Source: an uncultured Bacteroidales bacterium | GTDB lineage: Bacteria > Bacteroidota > Bacteroidia > Bacteroidales > FEN-979 | Reading direction: 5' to 3' | Assembly: GCA_903959905.1 (NCBI GenBank) | Contig: CAJBYO010000020.1 | Coordinates: 1 to 64,000 of the forward strand | Length of the DNA: 64,000 bases | Shown here: in pieces, positions 1 through 8,939 of the stretch | How positions within the stretch are numbered: position 1 is the first letter of the stretch | How the letters are laid out: every line of letters starts with the position of its first letter | Translations under genes and position numbers: made by a program | The notes under the pieces: generated by a model | Database searches by the model: none | Seen by the model: the letters and a program-made list of their open reading frames with translations, nothing else | Told to the model about the DNA's origin: nothing

Positions 1-1
1 C

Positions 2-127
2 TCCGGCCAGTTCAAGACTATGTTCGCTGCCGAGAACTTTGCCATACTGAGATCCATTATCGAAACAGCCATCAAAAACAAACAAGATGTGCTGCAAGCC
101 CTCAATGTAATCGCGCATTATAAATAG
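2..127 (+). CDS. Transposase C-terminal fragment (IS66-like), cut by window edge
   Basis: An open frame enters from the left edge and stops with TAG. The 41 visible residues (S-G-Q-F-K-T near the start, then ENFAILRSIIETAIKNKQ, then a stretch ending IAHYK) resemble the last part of IS66-type transposases, where a G-x-F-(K/R)-(T/S) motif precedes a final helix with an I-x-S-x-I-x-T pattern. This is recognition by eye from a short tail, so the family is uncertain. I see no terminal inverted repeat in the next 50 bases, and I cannot tell whether the element is intact. It lies head-on to the DedA gene. Confidence 0.5.
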   Translation, partial: SGQFKTMFAAENFAILRSIIETAIKNKQDVLQALNVIAHYK

Positions 128-178
128 GACTGATTAGTTACAAGGTTTCTAATGATAAAAGTAAAATTGATCAGGAAA

Positions 179-868
179 TTATGCCGGAAGCTTCGTTTCT
201 GTTTTTTTGGTTTTGGCCTGGATAGTTGCTGTAATCACCGGCAATAATGAAAATCCAATAATTCCAAAGACAACAATTTCGAAATTCTTTTGCACAAGCG
301 GAAAATTACCAAAGAAATAGCCAGTTAATACCAGGCTGGTTACCCAGACAAAACCACCAATGACATTGAAGCGGATAAATTTCCGATAATTCATTGCTCC
401 AATACCTGCAATAAAAGGAGCAAACGTGCGAACTATCGGAACAAATCGAGCAATAATGATTGTTTTGGGGCCATGTTTTTCATAAAACGCATGTGTCTGA
501 TCAAGGTATTTCTGGTTCACCAATTGCCGGCCTTTTATTTTCCAGGAGATTACTTTGAGCCCGATTGTTTTACCAAAAAAATAGTTTAAGCTGTCGCCCG
601 CAACTGCAGCAGCAATAAGCAGTAACAGAACTATCCAAACATTTAATTCTGCCGTAATACCTGATTCATTCATTACACCGGCACAGAAAGTGCCTGCAAC
701 GAACAAAAGCGAATCGCCAGGTAAAAATGGCATCAGAATAATTCCGGTTTCAACGAAAACAATCAGAAACAGGATGGCATAAATCCAAAACCCGTAATTA
801 TTAATCATTGAAAATAACTGTTTATCAAAGTGTAGCAGAAAATCAACCAGTGAATTAAAGAATTCCAT
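179..868 (-). CDS. DedA/VTT-family membrane protein
   Basis: Predicted integral inner-membrane protein of the DedA (SNARE-associated, VTT) family, whose members are linked to lipid scrambling and membrane homeostasis. The 229-residue protein has an early membrane helix, the family motif F-L-P-G-D-S-L-L-F-V-A-G near residue 55, and the hallmark block ARFVPIVRTFAPFIAGIG followed by M-x-Y-x-x-F and a G-x-x-x-W turn. Two further hydrophobic segments close the protein and the tail is Lys/Thr rich. I start at the ATG at 868 because a longer frame to 970 would run deep into the upstream gene. That gene stops at 880, only 11 bases away, so the two are probably co-transcribed. The exact substrate is unknown. 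Confidence 0.88.
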   Translation of the reverse strand: MEFFNSLVDFLLHFDKQLFSMINNYGFWIYAILFLIVFVETGIILMPFLPGDSLLFVAGTFCAGVMNESGITAELNVWIVLLLLIAAAVAGDSLNYFFGKTIGLKVISWKIKGRQLVNQKYLDQTHAFYEKHGPKTIIIARFVPIVRTFAPFIAGIGAMNYRKFIRFNVIGGFVWVTSLVLTGYFFGNFPLVQKNFEIVVFGIIGFSLLPVITATIQAKTKKTETKLPA

Positions 869-879
869 TTTCAAATAAA

Positions 880-1560
880 TTAGTTTCTTCTTCCTAAATA
901 TATCATAATGTAATAAAGTAAGGTTGCCAATGACCCCAAAGCGGCTACTACATAAGTATATGCAGCCCATTTTAATGCGTCCTGTGCTTTAGGGTGCGTG
1001 ACATGGTCCGTTACACCGGCAGTTTTCAACCATTCCATGGCCCTTCTGCTGGCATTTATTTCTACAGGCAAGGTGATAAAACTGAATATGGTGGTTAATG
1101 CAAATAAGGCAATACCTGCCAGAAGTAATTGGGGAAAGATATTAATCGCCAATATCCCCCCCAGCAATACCCATTGAACCCAATTTGATGCAAAACTCAC
1201 CACTGGTACCAGGGTCGAACGCATACGCAACCATGAATAAGCGGCTGCATGTTGAAGCGCGTGACCGCATTCATGTGCTGCTACTGCACCCGCTGCTACA
1301 TGATTTCCAAAATAAACATCGCGACTCAAATTAATGGTTTTCGTCGAAGGATCATAGTGGTCGGTTAGTTCTCCTTTTACTGATAATACTTTGACATCAT
1401 TTAGTCCATTATCTCTCAGCATTTTTTCAGCCACCTGGTATCCCGACAAACCATAATTCATTCGTATCAGGGAGTATTTCTTAAACCTTGACTTAAGTTG
1501 AAAGCTAACCAGCCAGCTGAGCAGCATGAAACCTCCAAATATCAACATATATGTCATCAT
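880..1560 (-). CDS. YugP-type zinc metallopeptidase
   Basis: Membrane-bound neutral zinc peptidase of the YugP (Zn_peptidase_2) family, 226 residues, a typical length. It has an N-terminal membrane helix (about residues 4-20) and the zinc-binding motif H-E-C-G-H at residues 96-100 within AAHECGHALQH. A pair of hydrophobic helices follows (about 120-165) and a last one sits near the C-terminus. The conserved V-E-x-x-A-S-x-x-A block (FITLPVEINASRRAM) characteristic of this family is present. Substrates are unknown. It lies immediately upstream of the DedA-like gene in the same direction, which suggests a two-gene membrane-maintenance operon. No clear promoter box was found upstream. Confidence 0.9.
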   Translation of the reverse strand: MMTYMLIFGGFMLLSWLVSFQLKSRFKKYSLIRMNYGLSGYQVAEKMLRDNGLNDVKVLSVKGELTDHYDPSTKTINLSRDVYFGNHVAAGAVAAHECGHALQHAAAYSWLRMRSTLVPVVSFASNWVQWVLLGGILAINIFPQLLLAGIALFALTTIFSFITLPVEINASRRAMEWLKTAGVTDHVTHPKAQDALKWAAYTYVVAALGSLATLLYYIMIYLGRRN

Positions 1561-1827
1561 TGTTTTTGAATTTTAGTCAATTGAAAATCAGTTGCATGAA
1601 CCTTTCCAAAGTTTGTTCAGGAATCCTGTATTGCATCAAAAATGCTTTTTATTCCATTCTGAGAAATATATTAAACAGTCTGATGATCAAAGGCAATAGG
1701 GTTGTAATAAAGTTTCGTATTTAGATTGGCAAATAATTACAAATCCCCGCAAATGATTGAATATTTGAATATTCTACATCCAAAAATGCTAACTCAGGAA
1801 GGAATTGGAAGAAAAGAATGAAATAAT

Positions 1828-2130
1828 CTAAGAAACTTTTGGCGGTTGCCAAACAGAAAGGAATAATTTATTAACCAAAAAGTAGTGGCGGGGAATCGGC
1901 ATTTGAGAAACAGACTCCACAAAAGTGCTATTTTCAATAACATGAGAATTTTGATCATCATCACATGAATCAATATCTGAGCTGAAATTATTTTCACCAT
2001 TATTTGAACATGATGATAGCTCTATACTATATGATCGGATACTGGAATTTGAATAGGCATGTATTCCAAAACAGAAAAGAACCGTCAGGGTAATTAGTAC
2101 TGCAAATGATATATTCCGATTGTTTCTCAT
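1828..2130 (-). CDS. Small exported hypothetical protein
   Basis: A 100-residue frame beginning M-R-N-N-R-N with a hydrophobic segment (about residues 9-24, AVLITLTVLFCFGIHAY) that looks like a signal peptide or anchor. A Ser/Asn/Asp-rich middle contains C-S-N-N-G and S-C-D-D-D, and a basic, aromatic tail ends W-Q-P-P-K-V-S. I do not recognise the family. A TAnnTTTG-type box (TAATTTTG, minus strand, 2138-2145) sits only about 8 bases before the ATG, so the transcript may have almost no leader. The start codon, the hydrophobic N-terminus and this promoter-like box favour a real gene, but the low-complexity composition leaves doubt. Confidence 0.5.
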   Translation of the reverse strand: MRNNRNISFAVLITLTVLFCFGIHAYSNSSIRSYSIELSSCSNNGENNFSSDIDSCDDDQNSHVIENSTFVESVSQMPIPRHYFLVNKLFLSVWQPPKVS

Positions 2131-2246
2131 GAGTATGCAAAATTAACGCGAATTACGGTAATTCCTTATGATCGGCTTGTTAATTTTTTGTTAATAAATG
2201 TTTTACAAAACAAAAAATCTCCCATAAAAAATTAATAATAAAACTG

Positions 2247-2284
2247 TTTCGCCATTTTGCGCTTTACCATTTTACCATTTGAAG
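2247..2284. repeat. AAATGG(T/C)GAA-type word repeat
   Basis: Read on the minus strand, this spacer is a run of close variants of the word AAATGGTAA/AAATGGCGAA. The same word family recurs at 12126-12162, 14229-14250 and 16081-16108. It lies between a small exported protein gene and the glyoxalase-like gene, next to an AT-rich stretch. No coding function is evident. Confidence 0.55.
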
Positions 2285-2369
2285 AAGTCGGTTGGAGTTT
2301 TCCGGGTCGTTCACCTGACATGAATGATCGGTATTATTACCGGCCAACCTTACTGCCGATTCCTGGCAA

Positions 2370-2789
2370 TTAACCATTTACAGGATTAACTGAAGAACCG
2401 CTTTCAACCGGCTCCCACAATTCAATTTTATTTCCTTCCGGGTCAAGTATGTGAACAAATTTACCGTATTCAAATGTTTCTATTTCGTCAAGAACATTTG
2501 CTCCATTTGCCCTGAGCTTTTCAACGAGGCCCTCTATATTTCTGACCAGGTAGTTGATCATAAACTCTTTCTCTGAAGGATGGAAATAGGAAGTTCTTTC
2601 TTCAAACGGGCTCCATTGAAGGTAATTGATTTGATCAGGCCTGACAGCATCCCGGCTCGCAAAAGTTGAACCGTAATCATTTATTTCAAGCCCTAAATTT
2701 TCGCCATACCAGGCCCTTGCTTTTCCCGGATCTTTTGACCGGAAGAAAATTCCACCTATTCCTGTGACCTTTGGACTGTTCTTGCTCAT
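2370..2789 (-). CDS. Glyoxalase/bleomycin-resistance (VOC) fold protein
   Basis: A 139-residue protein of the vicinal oxygen chelate superfamily. The opening T-G-I-G-G-I-F-F-R-S-K-D-P-G-K-A-R-A-W-Y block, the internal helix (IEGLVEKLRANGANV) and the closing H-I-L-D-P-E-G-N-K-I-E-L-W-E-P are typical of a single VOC domain with the usual C-terminal metal-site glutamate. Members dimerise and act as lyases, dioxygenases or binding proteins, and the substrate cannot be read from sequence. I start at ATG 2789 (M-S-K-N-S-P-K), because the longer frame to 2846 adds a non-conserved Lys/His-rich stretch. It stands alone on the minus strand, diverging from the FG-GAP gene across about 530 bases. Confidence 0.85.
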   Translation of the reverse strand: MSKNSPKVTGIGGIFFRSKDPGKARAWYGENLGLEINDYGSTFASRDAVRPDQINYLQWSPFEERTSYFHPSEKEFMINYLVRNIEGLVEKLRANGANVLDEIETFEYGKFVHILDPEGNKIELWEPVESGSSVNPVNG

Positions 2790-2846
2790 AATTATCTTGT
2801 TTTTATTTAGCGTTTTCCTTTCCATGTGGCAAGGATGTTCCATCAT

Positions 2847-3317
2847 TGGGCCTGACTTTTTGCAAGCAGGGCCATGATGATTTTAATTTGACTCCCGGAA
2901 AAAATCGTCCGATGAGTCAACCAGTAAAAGTAAATCTTAAATACAATATCTGGTACGATTTTGCCAGAAATAATATTGCAAGGAAGGTGCAACCAGCAAC
3001 AAAACACCTGTAATCGACTCACAAACTAGACATTAAAAATCACGGTATTTTTCGCATTTTTAACTCCCGATCTTGAATTTATACCGGACATAATTGCTCA
3101 CGAACGGGCAGCGCGCTTGAGTGAGGTAATCGTTCATCTGCTGAAAAGCAGCCTGGGCTTCAAGTCAGCACTTTTATTTAGATTTAGTATATTTTAACAT
3201 TTTAAAACGTTCAATTATTGACTTTTAGACTTATCTTTGCTTAATCATTATGAATAATTGTTCGGCGTCGTGATTTGCTGTTTCATCAATAATTCATGTA
3301 TCTAAAGAAGATTGTTT
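2847..3317. other. Non-coding spacer between divergent genes
   Basis: About 470 bases without a supported gene. The only clear element is the promoter-like box listed separately at 3232-3239. The rest is moderately AT-rich and I see no hairpin with a T-run, no tandem repeat and no RNA gene. Confidence 0.5.
3232..3239 (+). promoter_or_regulatory. Bacteroidota -7 box (TATCTTTG)
   Basis: TATCTTTG matches the Bacteroidota -7 consensus TAnnTTTG and lies about 80 bases before the FG-GAP gene. A TTTG at the expected -33 distance is not visible, so only the -7 element supports it. Confidence 0.45.
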
Positions 3318-5336
3318 ATGAAAAATTCCACCTATTTTCTCAGCCTGGCCCTGACTGTTTTCGCCCTTACTGCATTCGGGCAGCACTATAAATTTGAAGG
3401 GCCTTTGAAGTCAATAAGCAAGGGAAAGATACTGTCTATCCCACAACAGCCTGATTCAACTTTTGGGGTTTTTACTGAAATATCACCTTCCGATTCGCTG
3501 TTTATAACGCCACCTGATGAGGACTTTTGGGTCATCGCTACAGCCTCTGCAGATTACGACAATGACGGGGACGCCGATATCGCTGTTCTCGGTTATTATG
3601 TCGTTTACTACACTAGTGCGGAGGATAAATTGTTTCTGATGCGAAACGATGGCCTGGCAGGACCAGAGGAATGGAAATTTACCTACATCGATGTGCCTCT
3701 TGGCACGCTTACATCCGGACCTTCCGACATGGCCTGGGGTGATGCCGACAGCGACGGTGACCTTGACCTGGCACTGGGAACAGAAGGAAACACTGTTCTC
3801 TACCTGAATAACGGTGGATCACTGGTGCTGACTGATACTGCTTTGCCAGGGTATTGGGAAGATAACAGCCAGGCCTACTTTAACCTTCATTCAATCTCCT
3901 GGGCAGATTATGACAATGATGGCGACGTTGACTTGTTGATACCATCAGTCTTTGACTTTAACACCTACACCTATCGCACTGCGCTGATGCGAAACGACGG
4001 GCCAAACGGATCAGGCGGAATACTGTTTACCGAGGCAGATTCTACTTTTGCCCCAACCATGCACGCACAAAGTTCGTGGGCTGATTATGACAGCGACGGT
4101 GACCTTGACCTGTTGCTGATCAACATTGCTCCCGTTTACGATGAGGGATTTATTCGACGTTATCGAAACGATGGCAACGGAACATTCACCGGTGAAGATA
4201 TTCTGGGCACATTAAGCATCGAACACGGTGAGGCACAATGGGGGGATTACGACAGTGATGGCGATTTAGACATCCTGGTCGCCGGCAATCTGAAAGAGAT
4301 AAATGGCTCATACACACCTTTGGCCCTGCGTTTATACCGCAATGACAGTTTGAACTTCTCCCCTGTTGAGGTTATATCAAACCCGTACAGTGAAGGATGG
4401 TTTGATTTCACGGCAGTTACCTGGGCCGACTATGACTCTGATGGGGACATGGATATTCTCCTGGCTGGCAATTACAATTCAGGTTCACAGATAGAGGGCC
4501 GGGCAAGAATCCTCACCAACAGCAACCTGGTTTTTTCAGATTCCGGGAATGAATTGCCCGCACCCCATGCAAGCGGCGATCGCGCCGGAACATTTTCATG
4601 GCTTGACATTGACGGAGATGCAGATCTTGATTATTTTATTGCAGGAGAGTATTTTGTTCCCGGAGGGAATGGCCTGGTTGAGGCCGGGATGCATCTTTAC
4701 AGTAACGGTGCGCCGGGACAAAACCTGGCCCCTTCTGCTCCTTCCGGATTAACAGTTACACAGGTTACAGATTCTTCTGTCAGGCTTTCATGGAATCCAG
4801 GTGCCGATGATCATACCGCCGGCAACGCCCTGACATACGATCTGAAGCTTTTCCATAATAATGTTCCCCTTGTACTGCCAGGGCGCACACCCGAACCAGG
4901 TAGTGTCAGCGCTGCCACTGAATGGTTGTTTACAGGACTGCAAAACGGATCGCTTTATTCATGGACACTGAATACTGTTGACGCTGCATACATTGGGAGT
5001 CCACCTGTTACAGGCGAATTCACCATGGGCAGTGTTTCTGTCAATGAAACCGGAGATGCCTCGTTGCAGGGATACGCTATCAGCCAGAACCACCCAAACC
5101 CTTGTAGTCACCTGACGACAATTACCTATAAAATTCCCAGGGAAAGCAAGGTTTCGCTAAGAGTTTTTAATATGAGCGGTCAGGAAACAGTCTGTCTTGT
5201 TGATGGCATTCAACCGCATGGAGACTATTCTGTTACCTTTGATTCAGAAGTTATAGCCGCAGGCTTATATTCTTATACTTTTAAGGCAGGTGATTTTACC
5301 CAGACACGGAGAATGATTGTCATCAAAAAAAATTAA
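3318..5336 (+). CDS. Secreted FG-GAP/VCBS repeat protein with T9SS sorting domain
   Basis: A 672-residue exported protein. It has a signal peptide (MKNSTYFLSLALTVFALTAFGQ), then seven repeats with calcium-binding D-x-D-x-D-G-D-x-D loops (for example ADYDNDGDADIAVLG and DYDSDGDLDLLLI), which should fold as a beta-propeller. A fibronectin III-like domain follows (APSAPSGLTVTQVTDSSVRL, about residues 475-570). The C-terminal sorting domain contains Q-N-H-P-N-P, a later G-L-Y-S-Y-T-F and a basic end, the pattern used for export and anchoring by the type IX system. The frame extends to a TTG at 3312, but the ATG at 3318 fits the signal peptide. It probably acts at the cell surface, and its ligand is unknown. 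Confidence 0.88.
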   Translation: MKNSTYFLSLALTVFALTAFGQHYKFEGPLKSISKGKILSIPQQPDSTFGVFTEISPSDSLFITPPDEDFWVIATASADYDNDGDADIAVLGYYVVYYTSAEDKLFLMRNDGLAGPEEWKFTYIDVPLGTLTSGPSDMAWGDADSDGDLDLALGTEGNTVLYLNNGGSLVLTDTALPGYWEDNSQAYFNLHSISWADYDNDGDVDLLIPSVFDFNTYTYRTALMRNDGPNGSGGILFTEADSTFAPTMHAQSSWADYDSDGDLDLLLINIAPVYDEGFIRRYRNDGNGTFTGEDILGTLSIEHGEAQWGDYDSDGDLDILVAGNLKEINGSYTPLALRLYRNDSLNFSPVEVISNPYSEGWFDFTAVTWADYDSDGDMDILLAGNYNSGSQIEGRARILTNSNLVFSDSGNELPAPHASGDRAGTFSWLDIDGDADLDYFIAGEYFVPGGNGLVEAGMHLYSNGAPGQNLAPSAPSGLTVTQVTDSSVRLSWNPGADDHTAGNALTYDLKLFHNNVPLVLPGRTPEPGSVSAATEWLFTGLQNGSLYSWTLNTVDAAYIGSPPVTGEFTMGSVSVNETGDASLQGYAISQNHPNPCSHLTTITYKIPRESKVSLRVFNMSGQETVCLVDGIQPHGDYSVTFDSEVIAAGLYSYTFKAGDFTQTRRMIVIKKN

Positions 5337-5520
5337 TCATTTACTGTTTTTCTCTGGAAAGAAAATGCGTGAGAAGGTCTATACGGCATGAATTCCCTAT
5401 AACCTATTCACGGTACATTCATTCGATGCCCTCCCGCAAATAATTGATCCGCGGATAGCCCATAATTTCAAAAAATCCTTTAAATTGCAGGCATAAACCG
5501 CAACATGCGACAACGCACCT

Positions 5521-5617
5521 GTCACGCGTCACCCGTCACCTGTCACCTGTCACGTGTCACCCGTCACCCGTCACCTGTCACGCGTCACGCGTCACCCGTC
5601 ACCTGTCACCCGTCACC
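5521..5617 (+). repeat. GTCACNY heptamer minisatellite
   Basis: Thirteen full copies and one partial copy of a 7-base unit GTCAC(C/G)(C/T) run without interruption, with only positions 6 and 7 varying (GTCACCC, GTCACCT, GTCACGC, GTCACGT). The array ends 12 bases before the permease ATG, so it fills the expected promoter and leader region. The same heptamer appears as about three copies inside the aconitase gene at 15553-15572. Unit size and lack of spacers exclude a CRISPR array. Confidence 0.95.
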
Positions 5618-5629
5618 AAAAACAACACC

Positions 5630-7060
5630 ATGCAAGACGAACATGCCTTTCAACGCAGACTGAACCTTTTTGATTCCACAGCCATCGTGGTCGGATCCAT
5701 GATCGGTTCAGGGATTTTTATTGTCAGTGCCGACATTGCCAGGATGGTTGGCTCGCCAGGCTGGCTCATGATGGTATGGATCATTACCGGGTTCATGACG
5801 GTGTTTGCAGCCCTCAGCTACGGTGAACTTGCCGGGATGTTCCCAAAAGCCGGCGGACAGTATGTTTATCTCAAGGAGGCCTACAACCCGCTCACAGGTT
5901 TTTTATACGGGTGGACCCTGTTCCTTGTCATTCAAACAGGCACCATTGCCGCTGTAGGCATGGCGTTTGCAAAATTCTCAGGGGTACTGATCCCTTCAAT
6001 TGCCGAGAATATCGTATGGTTCAAGGCAGGATTCTTTAAATTTGGCCCCGTTCAGCTGGTTGCGATTGGTTCCATTGCATTCCTTACATGGATAAATACA
6101 CGGGGCATCAAGGAAGGTAAAAATATCCAGAATACATTCACCTCCGGGAAATTCATCCTGTTGCTGCTTTTCATCCTGATTGGCCTGGGTTTTGCTTCCA
6201 ACCTTTCAACCATAAAAATCAACAACCTGGTTTTCTGGACCCCCGTGCAGGAAGGTCCGGGTGGTCAGGACATTCCACTCGGTGGCATTGCCCTTGTTGC
6301 CGCCATCGGCATGGCCATGGTGGGCAGCCTTTTCTCCTCTGATGCATGGAACAATATTACTTTTACAGCAGGAGAAGTGATCAATCCCAGGAAAAATATC
6401 CCGTTAAGCCTGTTCCTGGGAACCCTCATTGTAACCATTCTGTACCTGCTGGCGAACATTGTTTACATCACTGTTCTACCCTTGCGGGGCGTTCCTGATG
6501 GCGCCGACATCGTATCCAGGGGCATGCAATATGCTGTAAATGACCGCCTGGGAACTGCAGCCATGTCGGGGCTTTTCGGGAATTATGCTGTGCTCATCAT
6601 GGCTGCTTTCATCGTCATCTCAACTTTTGGATGCAACAACGGATTGATCCTGGCCGGTGCCCGGGTTTATTATGCCATGGCCGACGACGGAATATTCTTT
6701 AAAAAAGTGGGAACGCTGAATGATAAAGGAGTTCCGGCAACAGGGCTCGTGATCCAGGGAATCTGGGCAGGGCTTTTATGTTTATCCGGAACATACGGAC
6801 AACTACTTGACTATGTTGTATTTGCAGTTCTCATCTTTTATGTACTTACCATTTTCGGATTATTCCTTCTGCGAAAAAACCGTCCTGAAGCTGAACGGCC
6901 CTACAAGGCATTCGGCTATCCTGTTATTCCGCTGATCTACATCATCCTGGCCCTTACCGTGATGGTTATCCTGTTTATTTATAAGCCCGGATATACGTGG
7001 CCGGGACTGATCATCGTTATACTTGGTATACCTGTGTATTTTCTCTGGAGTAAAAAATAA
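5630..7060 (+). CDS. APC-family amino acid permease
   Basis: A 476-residue inner-membrane transporter of the amino acid-polyamine-organocation superfamily with about 12 hydrophobic helices. Helix 1 carries the unwound G-S-G-I-F motif (VVGSMIGSGIFIVSADIA, about residues 21-38) that binds the substrate backbone. The helix 2-3 region Y-G-E-L-A-G-M-F-P-K-A-G-G-Q-Y-V-Y-L is also diagnostic. Length is normal for the family and the substrate cannot be assigned. The start M-Q-D-E-H-A follows the heptamer minisatellite by only 12 bases, so repeat-length changes could affect expression. The DUF3108 gene follows in the same direction after 43 bases. Confidence 0.92.
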   Translation: MQDEHAFQRRLNLFDSTAIVVGSMIGSGIFIVSADIARMVGSPGWLMMVWIITGFMTVFAALSYGELAGMFPKAGGQYVYLKEAYNPLTGFLYGWTLFLVIQTGTIAAVGMAFAKFSGVLIPSIAENIVWFKAGFFKFGPVQLVAIGSIAFLTWINTRGIKEGKNIQNTFTSGKFILLLLFILIGLGFASNLSTIKINNLVFWTPVQEGPGGQDIPLGGIALVAAIGMAMVGSLFSSDAWNNITFTAGEVINPRKNIPLSLFLGTLIVTILYLLANIVYITVLPLRGVPDGADIVSRGMQYAVNDRLGTAAMSGLFGNYAVLIMAAFIVISTFGCNNGLILAGARVYYAMADDGIFFKKVGTLNDKGVPATGLVIQGIWAGLLCLSGTYGQLLDYVVFAVLIFYVLTIFGLFLLRKNRPEAERPYKAFGYPVIPLIYIILALTVMVILFIYKPGYTWPGLIIVILGIPVYFLWSKK

Positions 7061-7103
7061 CTCCGACAGGAAAAAGTAACACTTTGAAGGGATAAAACCG
7101 CTT

Positions 7104-7949
7104 ATGTTCAATAATTTCAAAGGTTTCCGGGGGCCTGTATCTGCAAGGAATATCCTGGTCATCATAATCATTTTCAGCACCTTCCGCGTTACGGCGCAGT
7201 GTCCTGTAACCAATAATGTTTTCGGCGACGGTGAACAGATCAGCTATACAGTTTCCTATAACTGGGGCCCGGTATGGGTTGATGCCGGCCTTGTTACTTT
7301 CAGTGTGAAGGGCGAGCTATTTCATGGCAAACCGGCCTGGCACTTTAAGGGAACGGGTAAATCATTTGTTTCTTACGATCTGCTGTTTAAGGTGCGCGAT
7401 TACTTTGACTCATGGGTTGAACCTGAAACATTCAGGTCACTTGATTTCCGCAGGTACGTGTACGAAGGCGGATACACACTTCTGAACACACTGAATTTTG
7501 ATTACGGCAGCCAGAAGATCATTGCCCATACCAAGAGCAACAATAATCCCCAGCGTACTGATACCCTGAAAGTCAGGCCGTGTGCCTTTGATATGCTTTC
7601 TGCCATCTATTACACCAGAACCCTTGATTTTTCTGATTTGCATCCCGATAAAAAAACGTTTGTGACTGTATTAATCGACGATGCGTATTACGATATCTAC
7701 CTGAGGCCCATGGGAAAAGAAATTATTGAATCCACAGACGGAAAAAAATACAGGTGCATCAAATTCGCCGCAAAAATGGTTCAGGGTACAATTTTCAAAG
7801 GTGAAGAGGATGTGCTTGTTTGGGTAACTGATGACACCAATAAAGTCCCGATATATATTGAGGCGAAAATTATTGTTGGAACGATCAAAGCGTATCTGAA
7901 AGAGGCGAAGGGGTTGAGGAATAAGGCGACGGCGGTGGTGAGCGGGTGA
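7104..7949 (+). CDS. DUF3108-domain exported protein
   Basis: A 281-residue protein with a basic N-terminus and a hydrophobic export segment (about residues 16-30, ILVIIIIFSTFRVTAQ). A predicted beta-rich domain begins F-G-D-G-E-Q-I-S-Y-T-V-S-Y-N-W-G and includes the stretch DAGLVTFSVKG typical of DUF3108 proteins of Bacteroidota. These are usually periplasmic or outer-membrane associated and their role is unknown. The last codons (TAVVSG) run into a spacer of AGCGGACG-like words at 7942-7975. It lies downstream of the permease, probably in one transcript. Confidence 0.85.
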   Translation: MFNNFKGFRGPVSARNILVIIIIFSTFRVTAQCPVTNNVFGDGEQISYTVSYNWGPVWVDAGLVTFSVKGELFHGKPAWHFKGTGKSFVSYDLLFKVRDYFDSWVEPETFRSLDFRRYVYEGGYTLLNTLNFDYGSQKIIAHTKSNNNPQRTDTLKVRPCAFDMLSAIYYTRTLDFSDLHPDKKTFVTVLIDDAYYDIYLRPMGKEIIESTDGKKYRCIKFAAKMVQGTIFKGEEDVLVWVTDDTNKVPIYIEAKIIVGTIKAYLKEAKGLRNKATAVVSG

Positions 7950-8069
7950 GTAAGCGGACGAGCGGACGGGTGGACTAGCACAATCGTATATCGTAAATCA
8001 AAGAATTCATTCTGAAATCGTCAATCATTCAATCTGAAATCAGGTTGGTTAAAACTCTAAAAACATAGC

Positions 8070-8918
8070 ATGGTACTTATTGCAGACAGTGGTTCGACGA
8101 AGACGACATGGGTATTACTGGAGGGTGACAGGGTGAAAAACACCATCACCACCGGTGGATTGAATCCGTATTTTCATAATTCAGAGAGTGTTGAGGCTGT
8201 TATCAGGGCCGACCTTGCCCCTTTTCTGGTTGAATATCACCTCCAGGAGATACATTTCTACGGTGCAGGATGTTCCACGCTTTATAACAACAACATGGTA
8301 CGTGATGCCCTGCGCGTTTTCTTCAGGAATTCGGAAATTTCAATTTACCACGATATCCTGGGAGCTGCACGAGCCCTTTTCGGCGATGGGAAAGGCATCG
8401 CGTGCATACTTGGGACCGGTTGCAATTCATGTTATTTTGACGGATCAAAGACCATTTCTCCCATTGATTCCCTCGGCTATCTTTTCGGTGATGAAGGTGC
8501 AGGCTCATACCTGGGGAAACTTTTCCTGGGCGCCTATTTAAAAAAGGAACTCCCTGCCGACCTTCGCGTAGCGTTTGACGAAAAATACGGGTTTACGCTG
8601 GAGGACATTCTGAATTCACTGTACAACAAACCCGCCCCGAACAGGTTCCTTGCATCATTCAGCCTTTTTCTGAGCCCGAACAGGGACCACCCTTTTATTC
8701 AACAGTTACTTTTCAGATCGTTCAGGGACTTTTTCGAGGCCCATATCAGGAAATACAACAGTTACCAGGCAACTCCGATCGGGTTTATAGGATCCATAGC
8801 CCATTGCTATGAGGAAATCCTTACTGCCGTGGCGATGGAGGAAGGGGTGAATATCAGCAGAATCCTGTCGTCGCCGGCTGAAGGCCTGATTGAATACCAC
8901 CGGAAATCCATCGGTTGA
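8070..8918 (+). CDS. BadF/BadG-type ATPase, N-acetylglucosamine kinase-like
   Basis: A 282-residue member of the ASKHA (actin/hexokinase) fold. The phosphate-1 motif is I-A-D-S-G-S-T-K-T-T-W near the N-terminus. The second phosphate motif is I-L-G-T-G-C-N-S (about residue 113), followed by a conserved L-G-Y-L-F-G-D-E-G-A-G-S-Y-L-G-K block, a signature of the BadF/BadG family that includes eukaryotic-type N-acetylglucosamine kinases. An adenosine-motif-like G-F-I-G-S-I-A is near the end. No reductase partner is nearby, so a sugar kinase in amino-sugar salvage is more likely than a dehydratase activator. It converges with miaA across 21 bases. Confidence 0.85.
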   Translation: MVLIADSGSTKTTWVLLEGDRVKNTITTGGLNPYFHNSESVEAVIRADLAPFLVEYHLQEIHFYGAGCSTLYNNNMVRDALRVFFRNSEISIYHDILGAARALFGDGKGIACILGTGCNSCYFDGSKTISPIDSLGYLFGDEGAGSYLGKLFLGAYLKKELPADLRVAFDEKYGFTLEDILNSLYNKPAPNRFLASFSLFLSPNRDHPFIQQLLFRSFRDFFEAHIRKYNSYQATPIGFIGSIAHCYEEILTAVAMEEGVNISRILSSPAEGLIEYHRKSIG

Positions 8919-8939
8919 GTGCGGGCCTCCTGGCCAAAA

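Noticed and set aside
5521..5617. CRISPR array
   Set aside because: Seven-base units without spacers; also no cas genes in the window.
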